Positions 41,098 to 49,838 of a DNA stretch of 64,000 nt are shown one piece after another; the first letter of the stretch is position 1, and each line of letters opens with the position of its first letter. The notes beneath the pieces are model-generated. The model saw nothing but the letters and a program-made list of their open reading frames with translations, ran no database searches and was not told the DNA's origin. The stretch is from Bacteroidota bacterium (GTDB lineage Bacteria; Bacteroidota; Bacteroidia; Cytophagales; Cytophagaceae). Both the position numbers and the translations under genes were made by a program. The stretch spans positions 1 to 64,000 of the forward strand of contig JAEVZS010000030.1 of the NCBI GenBank assembly GCA_023392125.1, given 5' to 3'.

Positions 41098-42093
41098 ATG
41101 CTAAAACAAAGTTATGTTTTTTTTGTTGCTTTAATCTTCTGTTTTTCTTGCGAACGAAATGATAAGATCGTTAAGGAAGCAGAGAAATCCGAAATTGACA
41201 TTGAATTTCAGCGCCTGGATAAGGAGCTTTTTTCTTTCCAGAGTAAATCAGACGCCCGTACTTTTTTGGACAAGCATGCTGACTTTGTCCGATCTTATCT
41301 TGATCTTCCATACCCCGTAAGGGATTCGCAGTTTATTGATATCTTTTATGACTTTTATTCCAATAATGAGTTAAAGGCCTTTTACGAAGGAAGTCAAAAA
41401 GAGTTTGGAGACTTTTCTGGTATTCAGAAAGAGTTTCAAAGCTTGTTTCAATATATTCATTATTACTATCCCGATTATGTTTTGCCTTCCGTGCAGATGA
41501 TTTTTACCGGTTTTAAGTTTGAGAGTGATGTGGTATTAAGCGATTCAAGTGTCATAATAAGCTATGATTATTTCCTTGGTCCTGAAGCTCTGCACCGTCC
41601 TCAGCTTTATGAGTATTTTTTAGAGCGGTACCAGCCTCCTTATCTTGTGCCGTTGACTGCTCTTGCAATTTCAGGAAGATTTAATAATGCCGACATGAAA
41701 GATGAATCTATGCTGGCAAGCATGATATACTATGGGAAATCCCATTATTTTGTGGAGCGTGTAATGCCCCGTTTGCCTGATTCGCTTAATATTATGTATT
41801 CCGAATCTACGCTTAATGAGGTGGAGAATAATATTGATGTTATCTGGGGACATTTTATTGAAAAGAGTCTTCTCTATAATAAAATTCGCTTCATTAACGA
41901 AAAATATTGTGGCGAACGTCCATCTGTTCCGGAGATAGGCAATAAATGTCCGGGGAGAATCGGGCGCTGGCTTGGCTGGCAGATCGTAAGAAGCTATATG
42001 AAAGCTAATCCGGAAGTATCTTTGCAGGAGCTAATGGCAGATCCGGATGCGGAAAAGATCTTCCGCAAATCGAATTATAAGCCGAGAAAATAG
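41098..42093 (+). CDS. gldB: Gliding-motility lipoprotein GldB
   Basis: A 331-residue exported protein essential for gliding in flavobacteria. A signal peptide ends at Cys18 (FCFSC), consistent with a lipoprotein, although the lipobox is weak. Family features: DIEFQRLDKELFSF, DKHADFVRSYLDLP, DYVLPSVQMIFTGF, ISYDYFLGPEA, and the C-terminal EIGNKCPGRIGRWLGWQIVRSYMKANP. It converges on the glycosyltransferase gene with a 19-base overlap. Confidence 0.9.
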   Translation: MLKQSYVFFVALIFCFSCERNDKIVKEAEKSEIDIEFQRLDKELFSFQSKSDARTFLDKHADFVRSYLDLPYPVRDSQFIDIFYDFYSNNELKAFYEGSQKEFGDFSGIQKEFQSLFQYIHYYYPDYVLPSVQMIFTGFKFESDVVLSDSSVIISYDYFLGPEALHRPQLYEYFLERYQPPYLVPLTALAISGRFNNADMKDESMLASMIYYGKSHYFVERVMPRLPDSLNIMYSESTLNEVENNIDVIWGHFIEKSLLYNKIRFINEKYCGERPSVPEIGNKCPGRIGRWLGWQIVRSYMKANPEVSLQELMADPDAEKIFRKSNYKPRK

Positions 42094-43265
42094 CTGCTAT
42101 ACACCTTTTTGATATGAGTGATAAGACGATCACAGGAATGTTTCCGCGAGTAGTTTTGTCTGGCCAGTTTTAATGCGTTGCTCTTCATCGATTCAAGTGA
42201 TCCGGGACTGTTTTCAATAGCTGTCAGTTGTTCATACAGCTGCTGAGGATATTCCGGATGGTAATACAGGCCACATTGATGTGCCAGGGTTTCGCTGACC
42301 CACCAGCCCTTGCTGTTTGAGATAACCGGAGTACCGGCAGCAAGCGAATCAAAAAACTTGTTAGGACTGCAACTTTCCAATACGGGAGCCGGAAGAAAAG
42401 ACAGATAGCTGAAGTCTGCTTTGTGAAGTAACTTTCTCACACCATCCCGGTTCTGATAATCTGTGAAGACCACATTCTGTATAGAATGGACGCAAACATT
42501 TTTTTTAATACGCTCGAGCTCTTTTCCCCTGGCTGCTATTATAAAATTAATATACCCCGGATGTCGCTCAGAGAAGTATTGGGCGGTTTTTAATAAATAA
42601 TCAAGATGGTTGGCATAGCCGGCTGCTCCGATATAGCAAATTGTGAACCTGCTTTCGGAAGCAGTGGGCGGTTGTTCATCTCTTTCTGAAAAGAATTCGA
42701 TATCAGACATGTTGCTGATTACTATCACTTCTTTCTTCGGGCAATATGTATGAATATGATGTTGTATGGGAACAGATAACGCAACTACGGAAAGCGCCCT
42801 TTTGTATATGCTTTTTTCAAGTAAACATAATAATTTGATGAGGACCGGATTTTTGATAAATCCTAGTTCTATAGGAGCTGCAGGCCATAAATCTCTGACT
42901 TCAAAAATATAAGGTGTTTTATTGATGGTATTTGTCAATAAAGCTAAAAGGCCAACTGTCAATGGGGTGGAGCTTGTATAAATCAGATCACCTTTCAGCT
43001 GAAATGTTAATTTTCCGGCTTTGAGAAGAAAGAGAATAAATGCATAAATACGCCGGTAGAAGCCGAAACTGTTGTCGTAAGCAACCGGCAGATAGTGTAC
43101 CTGTATACCCCGGATGTTTTCTATTCTGTAGCCCGGACTGTTGGAGGCTGTAATTATTGTAACTTCAAAGCCGGCTTTGACCATTGCCTGCGCAAGATAA
43201 TAGGATCTCAGAGAACCACCGGTTTCCGGTGTGTTGAAATATTGATGGATATACGTTACTTTCAT
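42075..43265 (-). CDS. Glycosyltransferase family 4 protein
   Basis: A GT-B fold transferase of about 396 residues, probably building a cell-surface glycan. I start at MKVTYIHQYFNTPETGGS (43265), which gives the usual N-terminal strand and overlaps the asnB stop as TGATG. The acceptor half contains TPYIFEVRDLWPAAPIELG, as in WbuB-type fucosaminyl-transferases. The donor half has FTICYIGAAGYANHLDYLL, then SCSPNKFFDSLAAGTPVISN with the conserved Glu position changed (K-F-F-D for E-x7-E). Sugar specificity is unknown. Confidence 0.85.
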   Translation of the reverse strand: MKVTYIHQYFNTPETGGSLRSYYLAQAMVKAGFEVTIITASNSPGYRIENIRGIQVHYLPVAYDNSFGFYRRIYAFILFLLKAGKLTFQLKGDLIYTSSTPLTVGLLALLTNTINKTPYIFEVRDLWPAAPIELGFIKNPVLIKLLCLLEKSIYKRALSVVALSVPIQHHIHTYCPKKEVIVISNMSDIEFFSERDEQPPTASESRFTICYIGAAGYANHLDYLLKTAQYFSERHPGYINFIIAARGKELERIKKNVCVHSIQNVVFTDYQNRDGVRKLLHKADFSYLSFLPAPVLESCSPNKFFDSLAAGTPVISNSKGWWVSETLAHQCGLYYHPEYPQQLYEQLTAIENSPGSLESMKSNALKLARQNYSRKHSCDRLITHIKKVYSSYFLGL

Positions 43266-45097
43266 CAGGCAAACTCTCTTTTCATCCATGCAGACAACAC
43301 TATGAGGCTATAAAGTTCGCCAGAGTAATCCCTTTTCATATATATATGCTCATTAAGTAGCTGTATGACAGCTGTACGGTCAATATATTCATAAAGCAGA
43401 TTATCCGCCCTTTGAAGCATATCGGTTAATGGTTTTCCTGAAGGAGAAAGCAGCCATTTGTTCATAGGTATGCCAAATCCTTCTTTAGAACGTTGTGTCA
43501 GTATATGGCCGCCTTTGTTTTTCAGTAATGTTTTAAGAATCCACTTACTGCCATGTTTTAGCAGCATATCAGCAGGCATACTTTGGATATATGAGGTAAG
43601 CTGCCGGTCAAGATAAGGCAGGCGTACTTCCAGACCGGCTGCCATTGAGGCGTTGTCCGTTATTTTCAATACATCGTACGGAAGGTAATTATTCCGGTCA
43701 TGTGCTAATGCATTGCTCAGATCAAACGAAAAGTCCGCTTTTCCCGGACGGAAGACAGCCTGTTTTACAAAGCCGTTTTTGAATTTGTTAAAAGATATAA
43801 AATTGCTCCAGGTTTTTTGCGGAGTATTATCAACAGATTCCAGCAACTTATTAAGCAGTCGAAAACCTTTGCGTAACGGGATATTGCGGGTTTCAGGAAA
43901 AATAGCCAGCTTATTCAGAAGCGGAGTGCCAACAGGGACTATTTTCATATAATGATGAAAGGCAGTATGCCGGTTGTATCCTGCAAAGTATTCATCGGCT
44001 CCTGCTCCGGAAAATACCGTTTTTACATAGTTGCCTGCCTGTAATGAGATCAGCCAGGTAAGCCAGCCGGCAGCATCTGCAACAGGCTGATCAATGGTCT
44101 GTACATAATCAGGAAAGCTGGTTATTACAGACGGATCAAGTGTAAGCTTATGATGCTCTGCTTTATAGAGCCTGGCTGCCTTACCGGCATAATATGCATC
44201 ATTAGTGCCGTAATTCTTATCATTCCCTGAGGTAACAACCGAAAAAACAGGGAAATTTTTGATACCCAGGGAGTGTAGCTGGGCAAGGAGCAGACTTGAA
44301 TCGATGCCACCGCTCAGTAATAGACCGGCGTTTACGTACTGAGGAAGCTGGCTTTGTACCGCATCCAGCAATAGTTTGTCTGTTTTCTCAACAATAGGAT
44401 CATCAGGTGAATATATACATCCCGGTTTTGCCTGTAATAATTCTGTATGAACAGGTACTTCCGGCTGCCATTGAAGTATGGAACCGGGAGGGAGCTCCTG
44501 AATATTCTGGTAAAACGTTGCCGGAGACTTGCAATATCGAAAAAGAAGATAATGCTTTAAGGCATGCTCATTAAATGCTTTTTTTACAAATCCGCTTGCT
44601 AGTATTCCCCGTATTTCTGATGATGCTATGAAAAAATCCTGATCTTCGTAGAAATAAAGTGGTTTCATGCCTATGGGATCTCGTACAAGAGTTAATACAG
44701 ACCTGGTCTGATCCAGACACGCGAAGGCATACATGCCATTTAGCTCCCGGATAAATGAAGCGCCTTTTTCACGTAATCCATGCAGCAGTGTTTCTGTATC
44801 TGTTAATGTTCTGAAATCAGCGTTGAGATCGTTTCTGAGTGAAAGATGATTGTATATCTCTCCGTTAAAGCACAAATGAAATCCGGTATCAGCGGTGCTC
44901 ATGGGCTGGCTGCCGTGCTCGCCAGGGGCAGTAATGGCCAGACGGTTTGCTCCCATATAGATTATGGAAGAGGGAAGGTTAATTCGGATAAAACCGCTTT
45001 GATCAGGGCCCCGATGAAGAGTGGCCTGGTTCATGCGAATTATTGCCCGGGTATCCGCTTTGCCGGTTTTGTCTACCAGAACATTAATTCCGCACAC
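43265..45097 (-). CDS. asnB: Asparagine synthase (glutamine-hydrolysing)
   Basis: It amidates Asp, or a related acid, using glutamine and ATP. 610 residues. Class II amidotransferase domain with N-terminal nucleophile Cys2 (MCGINV), HRGPDQSG and FNGEIYNHLSLR; synthetase domain with the pyrophosphate loop LLSGGIDSSLL and VFSGAGADEYFAGYNRH. The gene overlaps nth by 14 bases upstream and the glycosyltransferase by one base. In such glycan settings AsnB-like proteins may amidate a sugar acid, so two roles are possible. Confidence 0.88.
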   Translation of the reverse strand: MCGINVLVDKTGKADTRAIIRMNQATLHRGPDQSGFIRINLPSSIIYMGANRLAITAPGEHGSQPMSTADTGFHLCFNGEIYNHLSLRNDLNADFRTLTDTETLLHGLREKGASFIRELNGMYAFACLDQTRSVLTLVRDPIGMKPLYFYEDQDFFIASSEIRGILASGFVKKAFNEHALKHYLLFRYCKSPATFYQNIQELPPGSILQWQPEVPVHTELLQAKPGCIYSPDDPIVEKTDKLLLDAVQSQLPQYVNAGLLLSGGIDSSLLLAQLHSLGIKNFPVFSVVTSGNDKNYGTNDAYYAGKAARLYKAEHHKLTLDPSVITSFPDYVQTIDQPVADAAGWLTWLISLQAGNYVKTVFSGAGADEYFAGYNRHTAFHHYMKIVPVGTPLLNKLAIFPETRNIPLRKGFRLLNKLLESVDNTPQKTWSNFISFNKFKNGFVKQAVFRPGKADFSFDLSNALAHDRNNYLPYDVLKITDNASMAAGLEVRLPYLDRQLTSYIQSMPADMLLKHGSKWILKTLLKNKGGHILTQRSKEGFGIPMNKWLLSPSGKPLTDMLQRADNLLYEYIDRTAVIQLLNEHIYMKRDYSGELYSLIVLSAWMKREFA

Positions 45098-45743
45098 TTG
45101 TTTTTTGTAATTTTTGGTAATACTGACAGAAATGAGTCAGTGAGCAAGTCGGACATTGCGGACTGCGTGCCGTGCATACATAGCGGCCGTGCAGAATCAG
45201 CCAGTGATGCGCTTTATGGATAAGTTCTTTCGGGATATAGCTGACTAGCTGCTTTTCTACTTCCAGCGGCGTTTTGGCTGTCTGTGTAACCAGTCCCAGA
45301 CGTTTTGATACTCTGAATACATGGGTATCAACCGCCATGGTGGGCTGATTGTAAATGACAGAGGCGATTACATTGGCTGTTTTTCTGCCTACTCCGGGTA
45401 GCTTTTGAAGATCCGTGGTACTGGCCGGAACTACGCTGTCAAATTCATCTACCAGCATTTTTCCCATCCCAACCAAATGTTTGGCTTTGTTGTTCGGATA
45501 GGATATACTGCGAATGTATGTAAATACTTCGTCCGAAGTAGCAGCAGCCAGGTGTTCGGGAGTCGGATATGCTTTAAATAATGCCGGCGTAGTCAGGTTG
45601 ACTCTTTTGTCAGTGCATTGGGCACTGAGTATTACTGCAACAAGCAGCTCATATGGATTGGAATAGTTAAGCTCGGTTTGGGGATCAGGGAAATGTTCCT
45701 TGAAATGCTCAATAAAATGCTGATATCGTTCTCGCTTTTTCAA
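45084..45743 (-). CDS. nth: Endonuclease III
   Basis: It excises oxidised pyrimidines and nicks abasic DNA. 219 residues with helix-hairpin-helix LPGVGRKTANVIA (catalytic K121), D139 (AVDTHVFRVSKRLGL), and the 4Fe-4S motif C-x6-C-x2-C-x5-C (CTARSPQCPTCSLTHFC). First gene of an overlapping run nth-asnB-glycosyltransferase; the functional link with the next two genes is not obvious. Confidence 0.96.
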   Translation of the reverse strand: MKKRERYQHFIEHFKEHFPDPQTELNYSNPYELLVAVILSAQCTDKRVNLTTPALFKAYPTPEHLAAATSDEVFTYIRSISYPNNKAKHLVGMGKMLVDEFDSVVPASTTDLQKLPGVGRKTANVIASVIYNQPTMAVDTHVFRVSKRLGLVTQTAKTPLEVEKQLVSYIPKELIHKAHHWLILHGRYVCTARSPQCPTCSLTHFCQYYQKLQKTSVRN

Positions 45744-45817
45744 AAACAGCCTCCTTTATATATGAGATATGTCAATGGTGCAATATACAAAAGAATATCG
45801 GTAGAGCGTGGGAAAGA

Positions 45818-45848
45818 CAAAAGCCTTTCAAATTAGGAAAGGCTTTTG
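45818..45848. terminator. Terminator hairpin between the ECF operon and nth
   Basis: A perfect 12-bp stem, CAAAAGCCTTTC / GAAAGGCTTTTG, with a 7-base loop. It lies after the 77-residue gene (minus strand), where its 3' arm ends in CTTTTGTCTTT. Confidence 0.75.
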
Positions 45849-45866
45849 CAGAATTTAATCTCCTGA

Positions 45867-46100
45867 CTAAACAGAATTACAAATGAAAGATCTTGAATAA
45901 TCAAGTATGCGCTCAATGCTTTTATCAGATGGATCTTTGCTGATCAGCGAAAGACGATCCGTAACGGCAAGCGATTGAAAATAGAAATCCATCAGATCGG
46001 AACTCAGGATCATTGCGTTGCCGATTGCCTGTTTTTCATCGGGTTCTAAGTCGTCATACATGTATCTTAAAACGTCATTCCGGGTAAAAGTTTTTATCAT
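45867..46100 (-). CDS. Small protein coupled to the ECF sigma gene (possible anti-sigma-like)
   Basis: A 77-residue helical protein (RNDVLRYMYDDLEPDEKQAIGNAMILSSDLMDFYFQSL) without Cys/His zinc motif or membrane segment. The opening resembles the N-terminal helices of anti-sigma factors (R-Y-x-Y-x-E/D-L...E). It overlaps the 3' end of the ECF sigma gene by 26 bases and is followed by a terminator. Position and fold hint at control of the sigma factor, but this is inference. Similar short partners occur next to ECF genes in Bacteroidota. Confidence 0.6.
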   Translation of the reverse strand: MIKTFTRNDVLRYMYDDLEPDEKQAIGNAMILSSDLMDFYFQSLAVTDRLSLISKDPSDKSIERILDYSRSFICNSV

Positions 46101-46677
46101 AGGCTATATTCTTATTTTCGAGTTTTTTGCGAAGGTTGATCAACGCATACCTCATTCTTCCAAGGGCAGTATTGATACTGACTCCGGTCGCATCAGCGAT
46201 TTCCTGAAAGCTCATTTCTCCGTAATGCCTCATGAGAAGTACTTCTTTCTGGGCTTCGGGAAGCGTTTTGATTAACTCGCGCAGTAAGGTATGTGTTTCA
46301 TTTTTTATTCGGATATTCTCCATGGAGTCTTCAGAAAACTCAAGAGAATTGAAGACGTTTGAACCATCTTCCATGACAATGGTGGGATAGCGCTTGGCTT
46401 TGCGGAAATAGTCAATGGCAAGATTGTGAGAGATCCGGATGATCCAGGGAAGGAATTTCCCTTCTTCATTGTAGCTGCCTGACTTTAATTTGTTAACGGC
46501 CTTGATAAATGTATCCTGCATCAGATCTTCCGCTATATACTGATCCTTGACAATCAGATAAATAGTGGTATAGACTTTGGCCTTGTGTCTTTTAAGTAGT
46601 TGGGCAAAAGCTGCTTCGTTTCCTTTAATGTACTGAGTTACCAGTTCGGCATCAGTGATTCTTCTGCTGTCTTTCAT
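46075..46677 (-). CDS. ECF-type RNA polymerase sigma factor
   Basis: A sigma-70-family factor of about 200 residues from the ATG at 46677 (a GTG at 46689 would add four residues). Region 2 is LLKRHKAKVYTTIYLIVKDQYIAEDLMQDTFIKA with FLPWIIRISHNLAIDYFRKAKR. Region 4 is LPEAQKEVLLMRHYGEMSFQEIADATGVSINTALGRMRYALINLRKKL. There is no region 3 or N-terminal region 1. Its 3' end overlaps a small gene that may modulate it. Target genes are unknown. Confidence 0.92.
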   Translation of the reverse strand: MKDSRRITDAELVTQYIKGNEAAFAQLLKRHKAKVYTTIYLIVKDQYIAEDLMQDTFIKAVNKLKSGSYNEEGKFLPWIIRISHNLAIDYFRKAKRYPTIVMEDGSNVFNSLEFSEDSMENIRIKNETHTLLRELIKTLPEAQKEVLLMRHYGEMSFQEIADATGVSINTALGRMRYALINLRKKLENKNIAYDKNFYPE

Positions 46678-46910
46678 TTTAATTGTCACATTTAGTAAAC
46701 GTAGAGCTTTATATCATATTGTAGGGTTTAGAGTGAAACAATAGCTTTAGATCTGTAATGATCATACTGTAAAAGAACACTATGAATAATTTAATAAGAA
46801 TTACTGACTTTTCAAAACAGTTGCGATAAAAATAATTTCAAAACACAAATACTTTTTCCTATCAAAACTTGTTTTGCTAACTTAGGCTCCATCTTCTTAA
46901 AAAGATATTA

Positions 46911-49733
46911 ATGAATACAACTGATACGATTAAAGGTAACCTCCCTACTGATTTCGACGCACTAGATCCTAAACACTATATTATTATAAAAGGTGCCAGA
47001 GGAAACAACTTAAAAAATATAGATGTTGCGATTCCCAGAAATAAGCTGGTGGTTATCACGGGAGTATCGGGGTCAGGAAAATCTTCGCTTGCTTTTGATA
47101 CCCTCTTTGCGGAAGGTCAGCGGATGTATGTGGAAAGCCTTAACAGTTATGCCCGGCAGTTTCTGGGCAGGATGGAAAAGCCGGAAGTTGACTATATCCG
47201 GGGAGTATCGCCGGCTATTGCCATTGAGCAAAAGGTGAATACCCGGAATCCACGGTCAACTGTAGGAACTACTACGGAAATATATGATTATCTGAAACTA
47301 TTGTTTGCAAGAATCGGCAAAACCCTTTCGCCGGTTTCAGGCCTTGAGGTAAAGAAGCATTCGGTATCAGATGTTGTTAATTTTATTATCTCTCAGGAAG
47401 AAGGAACACGCTTTATTGTATCAGCTCCGCTGAAGGTAAAACAGGGCCGGTCCAGACTGGAGGAGCTGAATCTTTTACTCAATAAAGGATTTGCGAGAGT
47501 ATTGCTCGACGGGGAAGTCCGTTTTATTGAAGATCTGCTGGAAAAGGAAGAAGAAGTAAACAAGTCGCTGGATATTAGTATTCTGATAGACAGGGGAAGT
47601 GTTAGAAAGGAGGAGGAAGAAGAGCAATTCAGAATAGCGGATTCTGTGCAGACTGCTTTTTATGAGGGGGAGGGAGAATGTCATGTGCAGATCCCCGAAA
47701 AGGGAATGTTTCATTTTTCTGACCGGTTTGAGCTGGATGGGATGCAGTTTGAAGTGCCTTCTATTAATCTGTTTAGTTTTAATAATCCCTATGGCGCTTG
47801 TAAAACATGCGAAGGGTTTGGACACGTGCTGGGCATAGACGAGGATCTGGTATTTCCGGACAGGGGACTTTCGGTTTATGAGGGGGCTATTGCTCCATGG
47901 CGAAGCGAAAAGATGCAGGAATGGCTTACACCGCTGATTCGCGATGGAATACGATTTGATTTTCCTATTCATCGGAGTATAGCGGATCTTGACGAGAAGC
48001 AGATGGAGCTGTTATGGAATGGTAATGAATATTTCAAAGGCTTACATGAGTTTTTTCAATATCTGGAGTCACAGACTTTCAAGATTCAGTATCGTGTTAT
48101 GCTCAGCCGGTACAGGGGCCGCACGGTTTGTCCGGATTGTAAAGGATCCAGATTGAGAAAAGATGCCGGATATGTAAAAATCGGAGGGTATTCGATTATT
48201 GATCTGGTTTTGAAACCGGTCAATGAAGTCAGAAACCTGATTGATAGCATACAGCTTTCCGGGTATGAACAGCAGGTGGCCGGACGTATTCTGAAGGAAA
48301 TTGTAAGCCGCCTTGATTATCTTGATAAAGTAGGACTGGGGTATCTGACCTTAAACCGTTTGTCAAGCACATTGAGTGGTGGAGAGTTTCAGCGGATAAA
48401 ACTGGCTACTTCACTGGGCAGCGCTTTGGTAGGCTCAATGTATATTCTGGATGAGCCAAGTATCGGCCTGCATCCCAGAGATACAGAAAAGCTTATTGTT
48501 GTGCTGGAGCATCTTCGTAATCTCGGCAATAGTGTTATAGTGGTGGAGCATGAAGAAGAAATTATGCGGGCTGCTGATCAGCTGATTGATATAGGTCCGG
48601 GTGCCGGTTCCTATGGTGGTAAACTTATCTATCAGGGTAAGCTTGAAGACATGGGGCTGGTAAGCGGATCCTGCACAGCCGCTTTTTTACATAATAAAGA
48701 TCGCGTAGAGACTCCGGTCAGCAGAAGAAAATGGTCGGAATACATCGAAGTAAAAGGAGCCAGAGAAAATAATCTCAAAAAAGTTGATGTCCGTTTTCCG
48801 CTCAATGCTCTTACTGTGATAACAGGAGTAAGTGGTTCCGGCAAATCAACGCTCATTAAAAAAGTATTATATCCGGCGGTGAAAAAATATCTTGGTGGTA
48901 TGGCTGATGCAACCGGTAAGTTTGAGCGATTGGATGGAGCCCTGAAAAAAGTAAAGGATATTGAATATGTGGATCAGAACCCGATTGGCAAGTCGAGCCG
49001 CTCCAATCCGGTGACTTATGTCAAGGCATATGACCTGATCCGCAGTCTTTACGCAGACCAGCCGCTTGCCAAAACCAGAGGATATAAACCCGGACATTTT
49101 AGCTTTAATATTGACGGCGGGCGCTGTGAACTGTGTCAGGGGGAGGGGACAGTCAAAATAGAAATGCAGTTTATGGCTGATATTTTCCTGCAGTGTGAGG
49201 GGTGTCAGGGGAAACGATTCAAGCAGGAAGTCCTTGAGGTACTCTACAAGGAGAAAAATATCACGGAAATACTGGATATGACTGTAGAGGATGCCATGAG
49301 CTTTTTTGCGGATAAGCACAGAATAATCGAGAAGCTAAAGCCACTGAATGATGTGGGGCTGGGATATGTGCGACTGGGACAATCATCCAATACACTGAGT
49401 GGAGGGGAGGCGCAACGGGTCAAGCTGGCATCGTATCTGAGTGTAGGTGAGAAAACAGAAAATACCATTTTTATATTTGATGAGCCAACTACCGGCCTTC
49501 ATTTTCAGGATATAAAAAAGCTTTTATATGCAATGAATGCGCTGGTTGAACAAGGCAATACGCTTATAATTATTGAGCATAATATGGAAGTGATCAAATG
49601 TGCTGACTGGATTATAGATATGGGACCTGAAGGCGGGGATAAAGGAGGATATGTGACGTTTGAAGGCACTCCGGAAGACATGATACAGTTGGAGGATAAT
49701 TACACAGCTTCATTCTTAAAAGGAAAGCTGTAA
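46911..49733 (+). CDS. uvrA: Excinuclease ABC subunit A
   Basis: The damage-recognition ATPase of nucleotide excision repair. 940 residues, with two ABC ATPase modules: Walker A GVSGSGKSSLAFDTLF near residue 50 and GVSGSGKSTLIKK near residue 640; signatures LSGGEFQRIKLA and LSGGEAQRVKLA. Zinc modules are CKTCEGFG...CPDCKGSRL and CELCQGEG...CEGCQGKRF. A 21-bp terminator follows. Monocistronic. Confidence 0.97.
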   Translation: MNTTDTIKGNLPTDFDALDPKHYIIIKGARGNNLKNIDVAIPRNKLVVITGVSGSGKSSLAFDTLFAEGQRMYVESLNSYARQFLGRMEKPEVDYIRGVSPAIAIEQKVNTRNPRSTVGTTTEIYDYLKLLFARIGKTLSPVSGLEVKKHSVSDVVNFIISQEEGTRFIVSAPLKVKQGRSRLEELNLLLNKGFARVLLDGEVRFIEDLLEKEEEVNKSLDISILIDRGSVRKEEEEEQFRIADSVQTAFYEGEGECHVQIPEKGMFHFSDRFELDGMQFEVPSINLFSFNNPYGACKTCEGFGHVLGIDEDLVFPDRGLSVYEGAIAPWRSEKMQEWLTPLIRDGIRFDFPIHRSIADLDEKQMELLWNGNEYFKGLHEFFQYLESQTFKIQYRVMLSRYRGRTVCPDCKGSRLRKDAGYVKIGGYSIIDLVLKPVNEVRNLIDSIQLSGYEQQVAGRILKEIVSRLDYLDKVGLGYLTLNRLSSTLSGGEFQRIKLATSLGSALVGSMYILDEPSIGLHPRDTEKLIVVLEHLRNLGNSVIVVEHEEEIMRAADQLIDIGPGAGSYGGKLIYQGKLEDMGLVSGSCTAAFLHNKDRVETPVSRRKWSEYIEVKGARENNLKKVDVRFPLNALTVITGVSGSGKSTLIKKVLYPAVKKYLGGMADATGKFERLDGALKKVKDIEYVDQNPIGKSSRSNPVTYVKAYDLIRSLYADQPLAKTRGYKPGHFSFNIDGGRCELCQGEGTVKIEMQFMADIFLQCEGCQGKRFKQEVLEVLYKEKNITEILDMTVEDAMSFFADKHRIIEKLKPLNDVGLGYVRLGQSSNTLSGGEAQRVKLASYLSVGEKTENTIFIFDEPTTGLHFQDIKKLLYAMNALVEQGNTLIIIEHNMEVIKCADWIIDMGPEGGDKGGYVTFEGTPEDMIQLEDNYTASFLKGKL

Positions 49734-49765
49734 GAAGATCGCAGCGCAAGATACAAGCCAGGCGG

Positions 49766-49819
49766 AACAGCAGGAAGCTCTTTTACACAGATCAGTAAAA
49801 GAGCTTCCTGCTGTTTTAT
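49766..49819. terminator. Strong bidirectional terminator after uvrA
   Basis: A 21-bp perfect stem (49766-49786 with 49795-49815, loop ACAGATCA) followed by TTTTATT on the plus strand, and by T-containing sequence on the minus strand. It separates the convergent uvrA and PorE-like genes and can serve both. Confidence 0.9.
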
Positions 49820-49838
49820 TATAGTGGAGTCAACCGGA

